A stretch of DNA of 58,587 nt, from contig NZ_JAURYQ010000028.1 in NCBI RefSeq assembly GCF_030653815.1, forward strand, positions 1-58,587. The letters are read 5' to 3'. Position 1 is the first letter of the stretch, and every line of letters starts with the position of its first letter. The notes beneath the pieces were generated by a model that saw only the letters and a program-made list of their open reading frames with translations, was not told the origin of the DNA and ran no database searches. The DNA comes from Rhodoferax sp. Its GTDB lineage: Bacteria > Pseudomonadota > Gammaproteobacteria > Burkholderiales > Burkholderiaceae_C. The position numbers and the translations under genes were made by a program. This document shows, one piece after another, positions 39,705 through 50,046 of the stretch.

Positions 39705-39724
39705 CCCTATTCTCTTCTTGTTTC

Positions 39725-40543
39725 ATGCTGCCTGACCCCCTCTTGATTGCTGAACTGGTGACACTCGGGCTTTTCACCGGTTTTTTGGCCGGACTCCTGG
39801 GCATCGGTGGTGGCATGATCATGGTGCCCTTTCTGACCATCATTCTGACCAAGATTGGCGTGGTGCCGGAGCTGACGATCAAGATGGCCATCGCCACCTC
39901 GATGGCGACCATCGTCTTCACCTCCGTCTCCAGTGTGCGGGCGCACCACAAACGGGGCGCCGTACGCTGGGACCTGGTGAAAAAACTGGCGCCTGGTATC
40001 GTGCTGGGCAGCCTGCTGGGCAGCATGGGTGTCTTTGCCCTGCTCAAAGGGTCCTCGCTGGCCATTTTCTTTGCCGTGTTTGTCGGCTTTTCAGCGACCC
40101 AGATGTTTTTGGACAAGAAGCCGCCGCCCAGCCGGGAGGTTCCCGGAACAGCCGGCTTGCTCGGTGCCGGCTCGGTGATTGGTTTCCTGTCGGGACTGGT
40201 CGGTGCCGGTGGCGGCTTTATCAGCGTGCCCTTCATGACTTGGGTGAATGTGTCCATCCACCATGCCGTTGCCACCTCGGCCGCGCTCGGTTTTCCCATT
40301 GCGCTGGCTAATGCAACAGGTTATGTGCTGAGTGGCCTCAAGCTGGCGCAACTGCCGGCCTACTCTTTGGGTTATATCTGGTTGCCAGGCCTGCTGGTCA
40401 TTGCGAGCTGCAGCGTTTTGACTGCCCCCCTGGGTGCCAAGGCAGCACACAAACTACCCGTCAAACGCCTCAAACGCATCTTTGCCAGTATTTTGTACCT
40501 GCTGGCGGCGTACATGCTATTCAAAGGCCTGACGACTTCATAG
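39725..40543 (+). CDS. TauE/SafE-family membrane exporter
   Basis: About 272 residues, eight helices in two repeats (GLLGIGGGMIMVPFL and GLVGAGGGFISVPFM). The family exports organosulfonates or sulfite; the exact substrate is unknown. ATG 39725 is chosen because an in-frame GTG at 39689 lies within the 6S RNA; no strong ribosome site is visible at either. Directly downstream of 6S RNA, so read-through expression is possible. Confidence 0.85.
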   Translation: MLPDPLLIAELVTLGLFTGFLAGLLGIGGGMIMVPFLTIILTKIGVVPELTIKMAIATSMATIVFTSVSSVRAHHKRGAVRWDLVKKLAPGIVLGSLLGSMGVFALLKGSSLAIFFAVFVGFSATQMFLDKKPPPSREVPGTAGLLGAGSVIGFLSGLVGAGGGFISVPFMTWVNVSIHHAVATSAALGFPIALANATGYVLSGLKLAQLPAYSLGYIWLPGLLVIASCSVLTAPLGAKAAHKLPVKRLKRIFASILYLLAAYMLFKGLTTS

Positions 40544-40554
40544 ACGAACGCGCC

Positions 40555-40591
40555 AAAAAAAACCGCCCATGTTGCCACGGGCGGTTTTTTT
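40555..40591. terminator. Bidirectional intrinsic terminator
   Basis: A8-CCGCCC-10-base loop-GGGCGG-T7 between the convergent exporter gene and rplI. Confidence 0.9.
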
Positions 40592-40604
40592 GAATGAGCC
40601 GCTA

Positions 40605-41057
40605 TCAGGCCGTTTCGCCGTAAACGGAAACCGTGATGTCAACCACCACGTCGGTGTGCAAAGCGACACTGACCGTGCTGTCACTGACGGTCTTGATCGG
40701 ACCGTTGGGCATGCGTACTTGCGACTTGGCCACAGCAAAACCGGCCTTGGTCAGCTCTTCAGCGATGTCGGCATTGGTCACGGAACCAAACAAGCGACCA
40801 TCCACACCGGCTTTTTGCGTCAGCTTGCAGGTATGGCCGGCGAGTTTCTCACCGATCGCCTGGCATTCGGCGAGTTTGGCGGCTGCCGCCTTTTCGAGTT
40901 CGGCACGGCGTGCTTCGAACTCTTGCTTGGCAGATGCGGTGGCGCGACGGGCGCGGCCGGAAGGGATCAGGAAATTGCGGGCGTATCCGTCTTTGACACG
41001 AACGATTTCACCCAGGGTACCAAGGTTCACCACCTTGTCGAGCAGAATGATTTGCAT
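40605..41057 (-). CDS. rplI: 50S ribosomal protein L9
   Basis: A 150-residue protein with N-domain [32 protein letters not shown] (signature GYARNFLIP), a long connecting helix and a C-domain. Last gene of the rpsF-priB-rpsR-rplI operon. Confidence 0.97.
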   Translation of the reverse strand: MQIILLDKVVNLGTLGEIVRVKDGYARNFLIPSGRARRATASAKQEFEARRAELEKAAAAKLAECQAIGEKLAGHTCKLTQKAGVDGRLFGSVTNADIAEELTKAGFAVAKSQVRMPNGPIKTVSDSTVSVALHTDVVVDITVSVYGETA

Positions 41058-41068
41058 GGTTGTGGTCC

Positions 41069-41353
41069 TTAGATCTTGTGCTGGTCGCTGTAAGGCAGCA
41101 TGGCCAAAAAGCGTGCGCGCTTGATAGCCGTGTTCAGTTGACGCTGGAAAATAGCGCGTGTACCCGTCAGGCGAGCGGGAATGATCTTGCCGTTTTCGGC
41201 AATGAAATCGCGCAAGGTATCGATGTCCTTGTAGTCGATTTCTTCAACACCAGTTACCGTGAAACGGCAAAAGCGCTTGCGCTTGAAAAGCAGATTTTGT
41301 GCGGGGCGCTTGGGGCGCTTGTCTTTATTATTGAAACGTTTAGGTCCGGCCAT
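41069..41353 (-). CDS. rpsR: 30S ribosomal protein S18
   Basis: A 94-residue basic protein with [26 protein letters not shown], the S18 core, and [11 protein letters not shown] at the end. Small-subunit platform partner of S6. Confidence 0.97.
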   Translation of the reverse strand: MAGPKRFNNKDKRPKRPAQNLLFKRKRFCRFTVTGVEEIDYKDIDTLRDFIAENGKIIPARLTGTRAIFQRQLNTAIKRARFLAMLPYSDQHKI

Positions 41354-41381
41354 GATGGACTCCTTAAATTTTTAAAAAACT

Positions 41382-41696
41382 TTAATTTTGAGCAAATTCT
41401 TGAACATGAAACACCAATTGTTTGGTGCCACGTGGGGAAGCCAAAAAGCCCTTGAAGAGCCAACTGCTTCCTATTTCCTGTTGGGCCAATCGCTCAGCCA
41501 CGGAACCAAATGACACCGACTTCAGAAGTGCCTTGACTTGTCTTACCTGACTGGCTTCAAGTGCTTCGGAGGCATGCTCCAACAAACAATTCAAAGCCGG
41601 CACACCAGAGGGCGTATAACGCATGGTGCTCGATTCGACAATTTGCGCCGTCAAAACCAATTGGTTAACGGCAACGGTCGCACTAGGTGTTGTCAC
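41382..41696 (-). CDS. priB: Primosomal replication protein N
   Basis: A 104-residue OB-fold single-strand DNA-binding protein (VNQLVLTAQIVE, LNCLLEHAS, SVAERLA, LVFHVQEFAQN). Helps PriA restart stalled forks. In this position between rpsF and rpsR it is typical of beta/gamma-Proteobacteria. Confidence 0.93.
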   Translation of the reverse strand: MTTPSATVAVNQLVLTAQIVESSTMRYTPSGVPALNCLLEHASEALEASQVRQVKALLKSVSFGSVAERLAQQEIGSSWLFKGFLASPRGTKQLVFHVQEFAQN

Positions 41697-41705
41697 TCAA
41701 GAAAT

Positions 41706-42071
41706 TTAAGCCTGGTATTCGGCTTGCTGCGTTTTGCGAGCATCTTCACGCTCAACGGTCTTCATCATGGAAGATGGGCCGGTTTCAGCTTTCTTCTTCA
41801 GAACCGTCAAATGGCGCAACACGGCATCGTTGAACTTGAATGCATGCTCAAGTTCGGCCATGACCGCTTGGTCAGCTTCAATGTTGACGCACAGGTAATG
41901 GGCTTTGGCCAGCTTGTTGATCAGATAGACCAACTGGCGGCGACCCCAGTCCTCGACACGATGGACTTTGCCACCGCCGGCAACGATCATGCCTTTGTAA
42001 CGCTCCAGCATGGCTGGAACCTGTTCGCTCTGATCCGGATGGATCATGAGGATAATTTCATAATGACGCAT
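41706..42071 (-). CDS. rpsF: 30S ribosomal protein S6
   Basis: A 121-residue protein ([35 protein letters not shown]). First gene of the operon; S6:S18 often feeds back on this mRNA. Confidence 0.97.
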   Translation of the reverse strand: MRHYEIILMIHPDQSEQVPAMLERYKGMIVAGGGKVHRVEDWGRRQLVYLINKLAKAHYLCVNIEADQAVMAELEHAFKFNDAVLRHLTVLKKKAETGPSSMMKTVEREDARKTQQAEYQA

Positions 42072-42180
42072 TGAAACTCCTTCTGGATAAACCTCTTGTG
42101 AGGCAAAAAACCGCCCTCAGCGTCTAATTGAGGTGCGGTAAGGTAACTGGCGATTATAGCCCTGAATCAACCAGCCTCGA

Positions 42181-44490
42181 TCACCTTGCAGAAGCAGCAG
42201 AACCCCGCGTCAGCCAGCTCAGGACCACCGTGACCAGCAGCCCTGTTCCCACACCAAAGACGCCAGCGGAGACCGGTTCGATGTCAAACCAGAGGCCGGA
42301 GCCTTTCAAGGACAGCAGCGTCCTGACGGCGCTCAGGTTGATTACCATGTAATAAAGCGTTGTCAACAAGCCGGTCAGCATGCCCGCGACGGCCGCCACA
42401 CGCGTCACGCCGCGCCAGAAAATCCCCAGAATCATGACCGGCACAAAGGCTGAACCAGCCAGGGAAAAGGAAGCTGAAACCAGAAACAGGATGTCGGCGG
42501 GACGCTGCGCTGCCACATAGGCCGCGACCAAGGCCACCAACAAAAGTGCAAATTTGGACAGCATGACACGGCGCACTGCGCCGGCACGGTCGGTGTCCTG
42601 CCAGTAAAACAGATCATGGGCCAGGGCATTGCCGATGGTCAACAGCAAGCCATCCGCTGTCGACAAAGCGGCCGCCAGACCGCCCGCCGCCACCAGGCCC
42701 GACACCACATAGGGCAGACCGCCAAGCTCAGGGGTGGCCAGCATGACGATATCGGGACCCAGCTGGAGCTCGGCAAACTGGAGAATATGATCACCGTTGA
42801 TGTCACTTACGGATATCAGGGCGGGATCAAGCTTGGCCCACTGGGCAATCCAGACCGGCAGGGCATCAAAGCGCATGCCCACCAACTGGCTCATGACCTC
42901 GTACTTCACCAAAACAGCCAGGGCCGGCGCCGAGAGGTACAAAAGTGCAATGAAAAACAGCGACCAGGTAACAGAATTCCTGGCTTCAGCGACAGTTCGG
43001 GTGGTGTAAAAGCGGGTCAGCAAATGGGGCAAGCCCGCCGTGCCAATCATGAGACAAAACATCAGGGCCAGGAAATTACGCCGCGATACTTCAAACTTTT
43101 CCTGCTCCTGCGCTGTCCCCTCGGGGTCACCGGCGAAGGGCTGGGTATGGGCGGGCATGCCAGCCAAAGGCTGGGCGCGCATCAAATTTTCCTGCCGGGC
43201 CTGCGTCCAGCGCGCGCGCGCCGCATCTTCATCACGCGGCATCGCGGCCAATTGGCGCCGCGCCGCCACAATCACCGACTCTTCAGCGTGCGCCCCCATC
43301 AAGCTTTGAATCATCTCCTTTTGCGCCCTTTTTTCCTGCTCCAGGGAAGCGGGCAATTCGGCCAGTTTGCGCTCAAAGTCATGCGCACGCCGCAGATATT
43401 CCTTGATGACCTGCTGCTCGTCGGGCGCCGTCATCAAATGCTGCTCAAGCTCAGCGATTTTTGGCAGCTGTTGACCGTAGGCCACGGCAGCCACCGGATT
43501 GCCCAACTGCTTGTAAGCAAGCCAGGAGACCGGGATCAAAAACGCAAGGATGACAACCACATACTGCGTCACCTGCGTCCAGGTCACGGCACGCATGCCA
43601 CCCAAAAACGAACAGACCAGCACGCCGCCCAAGCCCAACAGGATGCCAATTTCGAACTGGACGCCGGTCAAGCGAGAGGTGATGAGACCGACGCCATAAA
43701 TTTGTGCGACCACATAAATAAAGGAACATAAAACCGCCGACCACGCCGCAATGATGCGAGGCCAACGTCCACCAAACCGATGGGCAAAATACTCCGGCAA
43801 GGTGTAGAGATTCAATTGCCTGAGATAAGGCGCCACGAACAGCGCCACCAGGCAAAAGCCACCCGTCCAACCGAGCACATAAACCAGGCCCCCGGGTTGC
43901 ATGCCTGAGCCCGAGAAACCCTGCAAATAAAGCCCACCCGCCATGCTGATGAAGGAGGCCGCGCTCATCCAGTCTGCGGCCACCGCCATGCCGTTGTACA
44001 TGGCCGGAATGCGCCGACCCGCCACGTAATACTCCGAGGCGTTGGAAGTACGACCGTAAATGCCGATCAAGGCGTACAGGAAAACGGTGGCAAAAAGAAA
44101 TATGGCCCCCACCCAGATTTTTCGCAGCCCCCCCTGCTCTGCCAGGGTCAGGGCCAGGATGAACATGACCAGCAAAACCACAAAAGTGGCAAAACGCTGA
44201 TGGAGGCGGCGGTTATACACCTTGACCGCAGCGGGGACTTCAGCCGCTTGTCCCTCTTGCCGATTGGCCACCCAGGCGAAAACAGCCACGATGCCAATGA
44301 ACATGATGACACTGCCCTGTGCCGCAAACCAGTAGGAAACCGGCCAACCCGCCACAACCTGTTGCAGATCGTGAGCAAAAAAAACCAGCCCGAAAGACGC
44401 AGCAAACCAGACCAGCAACAGCCAGCCGTGCAAACCCATCAGGTTTGCCGCAGGCGGACTGTTGCGTGTGGACAGGTTGGCGTCAACCAT
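42181..44490 (-). CDS. Sodium:solute symporter (VC_2705-like) with fused N-terminal DUF4212 unit
   Basis: A 769-residue inner-membrane transporter. Residues about 18-98 are a DUF4212-like two-helix unit (LHGWLLLVWFAASFGLVFFA) that is usually a separate small subunit. The SSS core begins near 98, with YYVAGRRIPAMYNGMAVAADWMS. A soluble, coiled-coil-like insert (about 340-468, rich in Glu, Lys, Arg, Gln) separates core helices, and a periplasmic loop has an EF-hand-like DINGDHILQFAE (Asp563-Glu574). The family carries acetate or other short carboxylates with sodium; substrate is inferred. Directly upstream of ppsA in transcription. Confidence 0.85.
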   Translation of the reverse strand: MVDANLSTRNSPPAANLMGLHGWLLLVWFAASFGLVFFAHDLQQVVAGWPVSYWFAAQGSVIMFIGIVAVFAWVANRQEGQAAEVPAAVKVYNRRLHQRFATFVVLLVMFILALTLAEQGGLRKIWVGAIFLFATVFLYALIGIYGRTSNASEYYVAGRRIPAMYNGMAVAADWMSAASFISMAGGLYLQGFSGSGMQPGGLVYVLGWTGGFCLVALFVAPYLRQLNLYTLPEYFAHRFGGRWPRIIAAWSAVLCSFIYVVAQIYGVGLITSRLTGVQFEIGILLGLGGVLVCSFLGGMRAVTWTQVTQYVVVILAFLIPVSWLAYKQLGNPVAAVAYGQQLPKIAELEQHLMTAPDEQQVIKEYLRRAHDFERKLAELPASLEQEKRAQKEMIQSLMGAHAEESVIVAARRQLAAMPRDEDAARARWTQARQENLMRAQPLAGMPAHTQPFAGDPEGTAQEQEKFEVSRRNFLALMFCLMIGTAGLPHLLTRFYTTRTVAEARNSVTWSLFFIALLYLSAPALAVLVKYEVMSQLVGMRFDALPVWIAQWAKLDPALISVSDINGDHILQFAELQLGPDIVMLATPELGGLPYVVSGLVAAGGLAAALSTADGLLLTIGNALAHDLFYWQDTDRAGAVRRVMLSKFALLLVALVAAYVAAQRPADILFLVSASFSLAGSAFVPVMILGIFWRGVTRVAAVAGMLTGLLTTLYYMVINLSAVRTLLSLKGSGLWFDIEPVSAGVFGVGTGLLVTVVLSWLTRGSAASAR

Positions 44491-44532
44491 CAGACGATGC
44501 TGGCATCCTCAGGCACTTGCGCTCCGCCCTGC

Positions 44533-46929
44533 TTACGTGCCCTTGGCAAGGTTCTGCCAAGTGGCCACCACCGTGTCAGGATTCAGGGAGATTGACGAGA
44601 TGCCCTGCGCCATCAACCAAGCGGCGAAGTCCGGATGGTCACTGGGACCCTGACCACAAATACCCACGTACTTTCCTTCAGCCAGACAGGCTTCAATGGC
44701 CTGAGAAATCAGCCGGGTGACCGCCGGGTCGCGCTCGTCGAAGTCCTTGGCCAGTATTTCCAGACCCGAGTCACGGTCCAGCCCCAAGGTCAGTTGCGTC
44801 AAGTCGTTGGAGCCAATCGAGAAACCGTCGAAATACTGCAGGAACTCTTTGGCCAGAATCGCATTGCTCGGAATTTCACACATCATGATCAACTTGAGGC
44901 CATCCACCCCACTCTTGAGTCCTTTCTGGGCCAGCAACTCAGTCACTTTTTTGGCCTGACCCAGGGTGCGAACAAAGGGCACCATGACTTGCACATTGCT
45001 CAGACCCATGTCGTTGCGCACGCGCTTGAGGGCTTCGCACTCCATGGCAAAAGCCTCGCCAAACTCGGCACTGATGTAGCGTGCGGCACCGCGAAAACCC
45101 AGCATCGGGTTTTCTTCTTCCGGCTCGTAGCGGCTGCCACCAATCAGCTTGCGGTACTCATTGCTCTTGAAGTCCGACAGGCGAACAATGACCGGTTTAG
45201 GCCAGAACGCAGCAGCAATGGTGGCCACCCCTTCGGCCACCCGGTCAACATAAAAGGCGCGTGGCGAAGCATGGCCCCGGGCCACCGACTCGACGGCCTT
45301 TTTCAGGTCCGAATCGATGTTGGGGTAGTCCAGGATCGCCTTGGGGTGCACACCAATGTTGTTGTTGATGATGAACTCCAGGCGCGCCAGACCGACGCCG
45401 GCGTTGGGCAATTGGCAGAAATCAAAGGCCAGTTGGGGGTTGCCCACGTTCATCATGATCTTGACGTCGATCTCGGGCATCTGGCCGCGCTGCACCTCGG
45501 TCACTTCGGTTTCCAGCAAGCCGTCATAAATAAAACCGGTATCGCCCTCAGCGCAGCTCACCGTCACCAACATGCCGTCCTTGAGAACCTGGTCGGCATG
45601 GCCACAGCCCACCACCGCCGGGATGCCCAATTCACGTGCAATGATGGCCGCGTGGCAGGTCCGCCCACCACGGTTGGTGACAATGGCCGAAGCGCGCTTC
45701 ATGACCGGCTCCCAGTTGGGGTCGGTCATGTCGGTCACCAGAATATCGCCGGGCTGCACCCGGTCCATTTCGCTGAGGTTGTGCACCACGCGCACCGGGC
45801 CCGTGCCGATTTTTTGACCAATGGCACGGCCTTCGACCAACACGGCGCCCTTGCCCTTGAGCTTGTAGCGATGCTCGACCTTGCCAGCGGCCTGGCTCTT
45901 GACCGTTTCGGGACGCGCCTGCAGGATATACAACTCGCCATCCAGGCCGTCCCTACCCCATTCGATATCCATCGGTCGGCCGTAATGCTCTTCAATCACC
46001 ACGGCGTAAGCCGCCAGTTTTTGCACGTCGGCATCACTCAGGGAATAGCGGTTGCGCAACTCGGTGGGCACATCGGTGGTCTTGACGAGGTGCCCAGTGG
46101 CTGCTTTTTCTTCGGCAGTGGAGAACTGCATCTGGATCAGTTTGGAGCCCAGATTGCGTCGGATCAGCGCCAGTTTGCCGGCCTTGAGCATCGGCTTGTG
46201 GACATAAAACTCATCCGGATTGACCGCACCCTGCACCACTGTTTCACCCAGACCGTAGCTCGAGGTGATGAACACCACCTGGTCAAAGCCGGACTCGGTG
46301 TCAATGGTGAACATGACGCCGGCAGCACCCAAATCAGAACGCACCATGCGCTGAATGCCCGCGCTCAAGGCCACATGCTCGTGGGCAAAACCCTTGTGCA
46401 CCCGGTAGCTGATGGCGCGGTCGTTGTAGAGCGAGGCAAAGACTTCCCTGATCTTGTGCAGGATTTCTTCAATGCCCATGACATTCAAAAAGGTTTCTTG
46501 CTGGCCGGCAAAGGATGCATCGGGCAGGTCTTCGGCGGTGGCCGACGAGCGCACGGCGAAAGAAGCCCTGTCGTTGTCACCATTCAAGGTGATGAAGGCC
46601 TTGCGAATTTCCTGCTCCAGATCAGCCGGAAACGGTTGCGATTCGATCATGGCGCGAATTTCAGCACCCACCAAGGCCAGCGCATTGACGTCTTCGGTGT
46701 CAAGTGTGCTCAAACGGACGTTGATCTTTTCGGTCAGGCCGTCAAAAGCCAGAAACTCACGAAATGCGTGGGCCGTGGTGGCAAAACCCGTGGGCACCTT
46801 GACCCCGGTGGGTAAATTGGAAATCATTTCCCCCAGACTGGCATTCTTGCCGCCGACCGAATCGACGTCGGTCATCCTCAAGTCCTCAAATGGAACAACC
46901 AGGGCGGTCGCTGCAAATCGTGTTGTCAT
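44533..46929 (-). CDS. ppsA: Phosphoenolpyruvate synthase
   Basis: A 798-residue enzyme making PEP from pyruvate and ATP in gluconeogenesis. An N-terminal ATP-grasp domain ([10 protein letters not shown]), the phosphocarrier His in [15 protein letters not shown], and the C-terminal PEP-binding domain ending [14 protein letters not shown]. Divergent from ppsR, its regulator, across 176 bases. Confidence 0.97.
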   Translation of the reverse strand: MTTRFAATALVVPFEDLRMTDVDSVGGKNASLGEMISNLPTGVKVPTGFATTAHAFREFLAFDGLTEKINVRLSTLDTEDVNALALVGAEIRAMIESQPFPADLEQEIRKAFITLNGDNDRASFAVRSSATAEDLPDASFAGQQETFLNVMGIEEILHKIREVFASLYNDRAISYRVHKGFAHEHVALSAGIQRMVRSDLGAAGVMFTIDTESGFDQVVFITSSYGLGETVVQGAVNPDEFYVHKPMLKAGKLALIRRNLGSKLIQMQFSTAEEKAATGHLVKTTDVPTELRNRYSLSDADVQKLAAYAVVIEEHYGRPMDIEWGRDGLDGELYILQARPETVKSQAAGKVEHRYKLKGKGAVLVEGRAIGQKIGTGPVRVVHNLSEMDRVQPGDILVTDMTDPNWEPVMKRASAIVTNRGGRTCHAAIIARELGIPAVVGCGHADQVLKDGMLVTVSCAEGDTGFIYDGLLETEVTEVQRGQMPEIDVKIMMNVGNPQLAFDFCQLPNAGVGLARLEFIINNNIGVHPKAILDYPNIDSDLKKAVESVARGHASPRAFYVDRVAEGVATIAAAFWPKPVIVRLSDFKSNEYRKLIGGSRYEPEEENPMLGFRGAARYISAEFGEAFAMECEALKRVRNDMGLSNVQVMVPFVRTLGQAKKVTELLAQKGLKSGVDGLKLIMMCEIPSNAILAKEFLQYFDGFSIGSNDLTQLTLGLDRDSGLEILAKDFDERDPAVTRLISQAIEACLAEGKYVGICGQGPSDHPDFAAWLMAQGISSISLNPDTVVATWQNLAKGT

Positions 46930-47106
46930 AAAAAACTCCAGAAGTTAAAAAACCGCGCTTGAGTAGGGTGCATTCCAGGCTGCACCCCCTGTCGAGGCCA
47001 ACGCATCCATTTGTTGCTTGATTTATTGGATTGTCTGGCGCTCTGAATTTGGCTAGATAATTATTGTAGGCTTTGACCCGCACAAAAATTTACCCCCACT
47101 TTCACC

Positions 47107-47928
47107 ATGCCCAATCGCACCGTATTTTTCGTCTCGGATGGCACCGGCATTACCGCCGAAACCTTTGGCCACGCCATCCTGAACCAGTTTGAAATTGACT
47201 TTCGACGGGTCCGGCTGCCTTTTACCGACACAGTCGACAAGGCACACCAGGCGGTACGGCAAATCAACCAGGCCGGCGCGCTTGAAGGCAAGAAGCCACT
47301 GGTCTTCACCACCCTGGCCAACGAGGAAGTCATGGCCGTCATCAGCCAGGGATGTCAGGGCATGCTGATGGACATGTTTGGCACCTTTGTGCACCCGCTA
47401 GAGGAGGAACTGGGCGTTAAATCCAACCACCGCATCGGTCGCTTCAGCGATGCCAGCAAAAGCAAACAATACCAGTCCCGCATCGACGCCATCAACTTCT
47501 CGCTGGATCACGACGACGGCCAGTCACATCGCGACCTGGCCAGCTCTGACGTGATTCTGGTTGGGGTCAGTCGCAGTGGCAAAACACCCACCTCGCTCTA
47601 TCTGGCCATGCAATATGGGCTCAAGGCATCGAATTACCCGCTGATTCCGGAAGACTTTGAACGCCAGGATTTGCCGCCCGCGCTCAAGCTGCACCACAAA
47701 AAACTGTTTGGACTGACCATCCTGCCGGAACGCCTGAGCGAAATTCGCAACGAGCGCCGCCCACACTCCAAGTACGCGTCGCTGGCCAACTGCCGTCATG
47801 AAGTCAAGGAAGCCGAAGCCATGATGCGACGCTCGGGCATCAAGTGGTTGTCCACGACCACCAAATCGATCGAGGAAATTGCCACCACGATTCTGCAGGA
47901 GTTGCGCATCGAGCACATGACTTATTAA
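47107..47928 (+). CDS. ppsR: PEP synthase regulatory protein (kinase/pyrophosphorylase, DUF299)
   Basis: A 273-residue bifunctional enzyme. It phosphorylates PpsA on a Thr using ADP and removes the phosphate by phosphorolysis, switching PEP synthase off and on. Seen: VSDGTGITAETFGHAILNQF and the P-loop GVSRSGKTPTSLYLA. Encoded divergently from its target. Confidence 0.96.
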   Translation: MPNRTVFFVSDGTGITAETFGHAILNQFEIDFRRVRLPFTDTVDKAHQAVRQINQAGALEGKKPLVFTTLANEEVMAVISQGCQGMLMDMFGTFVHPLEEELGVKSNHRIGRFSDASKSKQYQSRIDAINFSLDHDDGQSHRDLASSDVILVGVSRSGKTPTSLYLAMQYGLKASNYPLIPEDFERQDLPPALKLHHKKLFGLTILPERLSEIRNERRPHSKYASLANCRHEVKEAEAMMRRSGIKWLSTTTKSIEEIATTILQELRIEHMTY

Positions 47929-47945
47929 GCAAAAGGAACCGTGTT

Positions 47946-48623
47946 TTGTGGCACAAAGTCTGTCTGATTTCGGGCGTGCTGGCAGGGCACCTGGCACTGC
48001 TTGGCTGGCTCCAGCTTGGACCCGATCATGACGCGGCGGTCGCGCCGACCCTGCGCTTCCAACTGGCACCCACCGCCCCATCCCCTCGGCCAGCCGCGCC
48101 CGTGCCATCGGCCAGCCCCGTGCGGCCGGTCTCCGGCAAAGTAAAAACATCAAGTCGGGTGGCAGCGCAAAAACAAACCGAAGCAGCCACCCCCACGGCA
48201 AGCGATGCGCCGGTTTCACCCCCCGCCACCAAGCTGCCGACGGGCCTCGGGGTGATTGACAAAGTCGGTCAGGCGGATGTCGCACGCAGCGCGAATACCG
48301 GAATGGCAACACATGCCCAAGCGACGCCGGCCGCGCCCGTCACGGTCTTGCCGTCCAGCAACGCCGATTATCTGAACAACCCGGCACCCGCCTACCCTGC
48401 CCTCAGCCGCCGGTTGGGCGAACACGGCAGGGTGGTAATTCGGGTGCTCATTGACAAGGACGGCAAGCCGCAACAAGGCGACATTGGTCAGTCAAGTGGT
48501 TATGCGCGTCTTGACCAGGCGGCATTGCGCGCCGCGATGGACTGGCGTTACGTGCCCGGTCGTCGCGATGGCAAGGCGCAAGACATGTGGTTCAACGTTC
48601 CCATTCACTTCGCGCTGGAATGA
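47946..48623 (+). CDS. TonB-like energy transducer
   Basis: About 225 residues with an N-terminal membrane helix, a Pro/Ala-rich periplasm-spanning stretch, and a C-terminal TonB domain (NPAPAYPALSRRLGEHGRVV..LDQAALRAAMDWRY). It would couple the proton gradient to outer-membrane receptors, although no exbBD genes are nearby. A TTG at 47946 with AAGGA eight bases upstream is the only start that includes the membrane helix and has a ribosome site. Confidence 0.82.
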   Translation: MWHKVCLISGVLAGHLALLGWLQLGPDHDAAVAPTLRFQLAPTAPSPRPAAPVPSASPVRPVSGKVKTSSRVAAQKQTEAATPTASDAPVSPPATKLPTGLGVIDKVGQADVARSANTGMATHAQATPAAPVTVLPSSNADYLNNPAPAYPALSRRLGEHGRVVIRVLIDKDGKPQQGDIGQSSGYARLDQAALRAAMDWRYVPGRRDGKAQDMWFNVPIHFALE

Positions 48624-48661
48624 GCCCTCCCCGGACACCCTCTGCGCCTGGTAAAACGCCA

Positions 48662-49063
48662 TCAGAGCGCAGCAATACCCGCACGGGCAATTTGCGCGTC
48701 TTCGGTGGATTTCACGCCACTGACCCCGACCGCACCCAGGCAGACACCGTCCTTCATGATCGGCACCCCACCCTCCAGCATGCCGCCAATGGTCGGCACA
48801 CTCAGGAAGGAATGACGACCACCGTCGATCATGTCTTCGTAGTTTTTGGTTTCGCGGCGCCCCAGCGCAGCCGTGTGCGCCTTGGCGGGTGCAATGTGCG
48901 CGGAAAGGGCTGCCGCACCGTCCAGGCGCTGCAGCCAGAGCAAATGGCCGCCGTCGTCCACCACAGCGATCGTGACCACCCAGTTGTTTTGCAGTGCTTC
49001 AGCCTCGGCTGCAGCAGCAATGCGTTTGATGTCGGACAGTTCCAGAGTGGGTTTGGTTTTCAT
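48662..49063 (-). CDS. GlcG/HbpS-family protein
   Basis: A 133-residue single-domain protein (TIAVVDDGGHLLWLQRLDGA, GGVPIMKDGVCLGAVGVSG). Related proteins bind haem or cobalamin or sit in glycolate clusters; the role here is unknown. ATG 49063 begins the conserved domain; no signal peptide, so cytoplasmic. Convergent with the TonB-like gene. Confidence 0.85.
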   Translation of the reverse strand: MKTKPTLELSDIKRIAAAAEAEALQNNWVVTIAVVDDGGHLLWLQRLDGAAALSAHIAPAKAHTAALGRRETKNYEDMIDGGRHSFLSVPTIGGMLEGGVPIMKDGVCLGAVGVSGVKSTEDAQIARAGIAAL

Positions 49064-49243
49064 GGGAATTACCTGTAAAAAAGTTGGCCAAGCATACCGC
49101 GCCTTCACAGTTCATTTGCCCACATTGCAGGTTAAAGTATCCTCAAGAAAAGTAGGAAGCCGACAGCGGCTTGTCTCCCGCGAAATCGGTGCCCACTAAA
49201 ATCCAGTTTACTTTTTTCACCAACCCAAGCAAGGAGCTTGAAC

Positions 49244-49939
49244 ATGACTGATAACGTCCATTCCATCGAACGTAGCCATGGCTTTGGCGCCATGGCGCAA
49301 GAGCGCAACAAAGTTCTGCGCAACACTTATTGGTTGCTGGCCCTTAGCCTGATTCCGACCGTGCTGGGCGCCTGGCTGGGTGTGGCCACGGGCATCACCC
49401 AATCGCTGAGTGGCGGCATGGGCCTGGTGGTGTTTTTGGCTGGCGCTTTTGGCTTCATCTATGCCATCGAAAAAACCAAGAACTCTGCCGCCGGTGTTCC
49501 GGTGCTGCTGGGCTTCACCTTCTTCATGGGCCTCATGCTGTCGCGCATGATTGCCATGGTGCTGGGCTTCAAAAACGGGCCTGACCTCATCATGACGGCC
49601 TTTGGTGGCACCGCCGGTGTCTTTTTTGTCATGGCCAGCCTGTCCAGCGTCATCAAGCGCGACCTCTCGGGCATGGGCAAATGGCTGTTCGTCGGCGCAC
49701 TGGCGATCGTGGTGGGCGGCGTCATCAACGTGTTCGTGGGCTCCACCGCCGGCATGATGGCCATCTCTGTCGCCGCCATTGGCGTCTTCAGTGCCTACAT
49801 GCTGTACGACCTGAAGCGCATTGTGGATGGCGGCGAAACCAACTACATCAGCGCCACGCTCGCCCTCTACCTGGACATCGTCAATGTGTTCCAGAGTTTG
49901 CTGGCACTGCTCGGCATCTTCGGCGGCGAACGCGACTGA
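49244..49939 (+). CDS. Bax inhibitor-1/YccA-family membrane protein
   Basis: A 231-residue protein with seven predicted helices and the family motif in the last helices (MLYDLKRIVDGG..NYISATLALYLDIVNVFQSLLALLG). Bacterial YccA modulates FtsH, and BsYetJ-type members leak calcium. ATG 49244 follows AAGGAG by eight bases; a TTG two codons earlier is rejected. Confidence 0.92.
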   Translation: MTDNVHSIERSHGFGAMAQERNKVLRNTYWLLALSLIPTVLGAWLGVATGITQSLSGGMGLVVFLAGAFGFIYAIEKTKNSAAGVPVLLGFTFFMGLMLSRMIAMVLGFKNGPDLIMTAFGGTAGVFFVMASLSSVIKRDLSGMGKWLFVGALAIVVGGVINVFVGSTAGMMAISVAAIGVFSAYMLYDLKRIVDGGETNYISATLALYLDIVNVFQSLLALLGIFGGERD

Positions 49940-49947
49940 GACTTTGC

Positions 49948-49983
49948 GGGTCAGACCACTCGCGCACCGATGTGCTCTGACCC
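49948..49983. repeat. Inverted repeat with TCTGACCC arms
   Basis: Arms GGGTCAGA (49948-49955) and TCTGACCC (49976-49983) enclose a smaller GCAC-CGAT-GTGC hairpin. A TCTGACCCC segment also occurs at about 17727-17736 between convergent genes, suggesting a dispersed short element. Confidence 0.4.
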
Positions 49984-49994
49984 CAACTAACCAG

Positions 49995-50020
49995 AAAAAA
50001 GGCTCCTCGGAGCCTTTTTT
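49995..50020. terminator. Bidirectional intrinsic terminator
   Basis: A6-GGCTC-CTCG-GAGCC-T6 between the convergent YccA-type gene and rlmD. Confidence 0.9.
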
Positions 50021-50046
50021 AATGATGCATCAAGCTTGTCAACGCT

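Noticed and set aside
44635..46815. 726-codon open frame antisense to ppsA
   Set aside because: Lies opposite a clear PEP synthase. The frame is open because GC-rich third positions avoid stops on the other strand; the product is His/Gly-rich and like no family.
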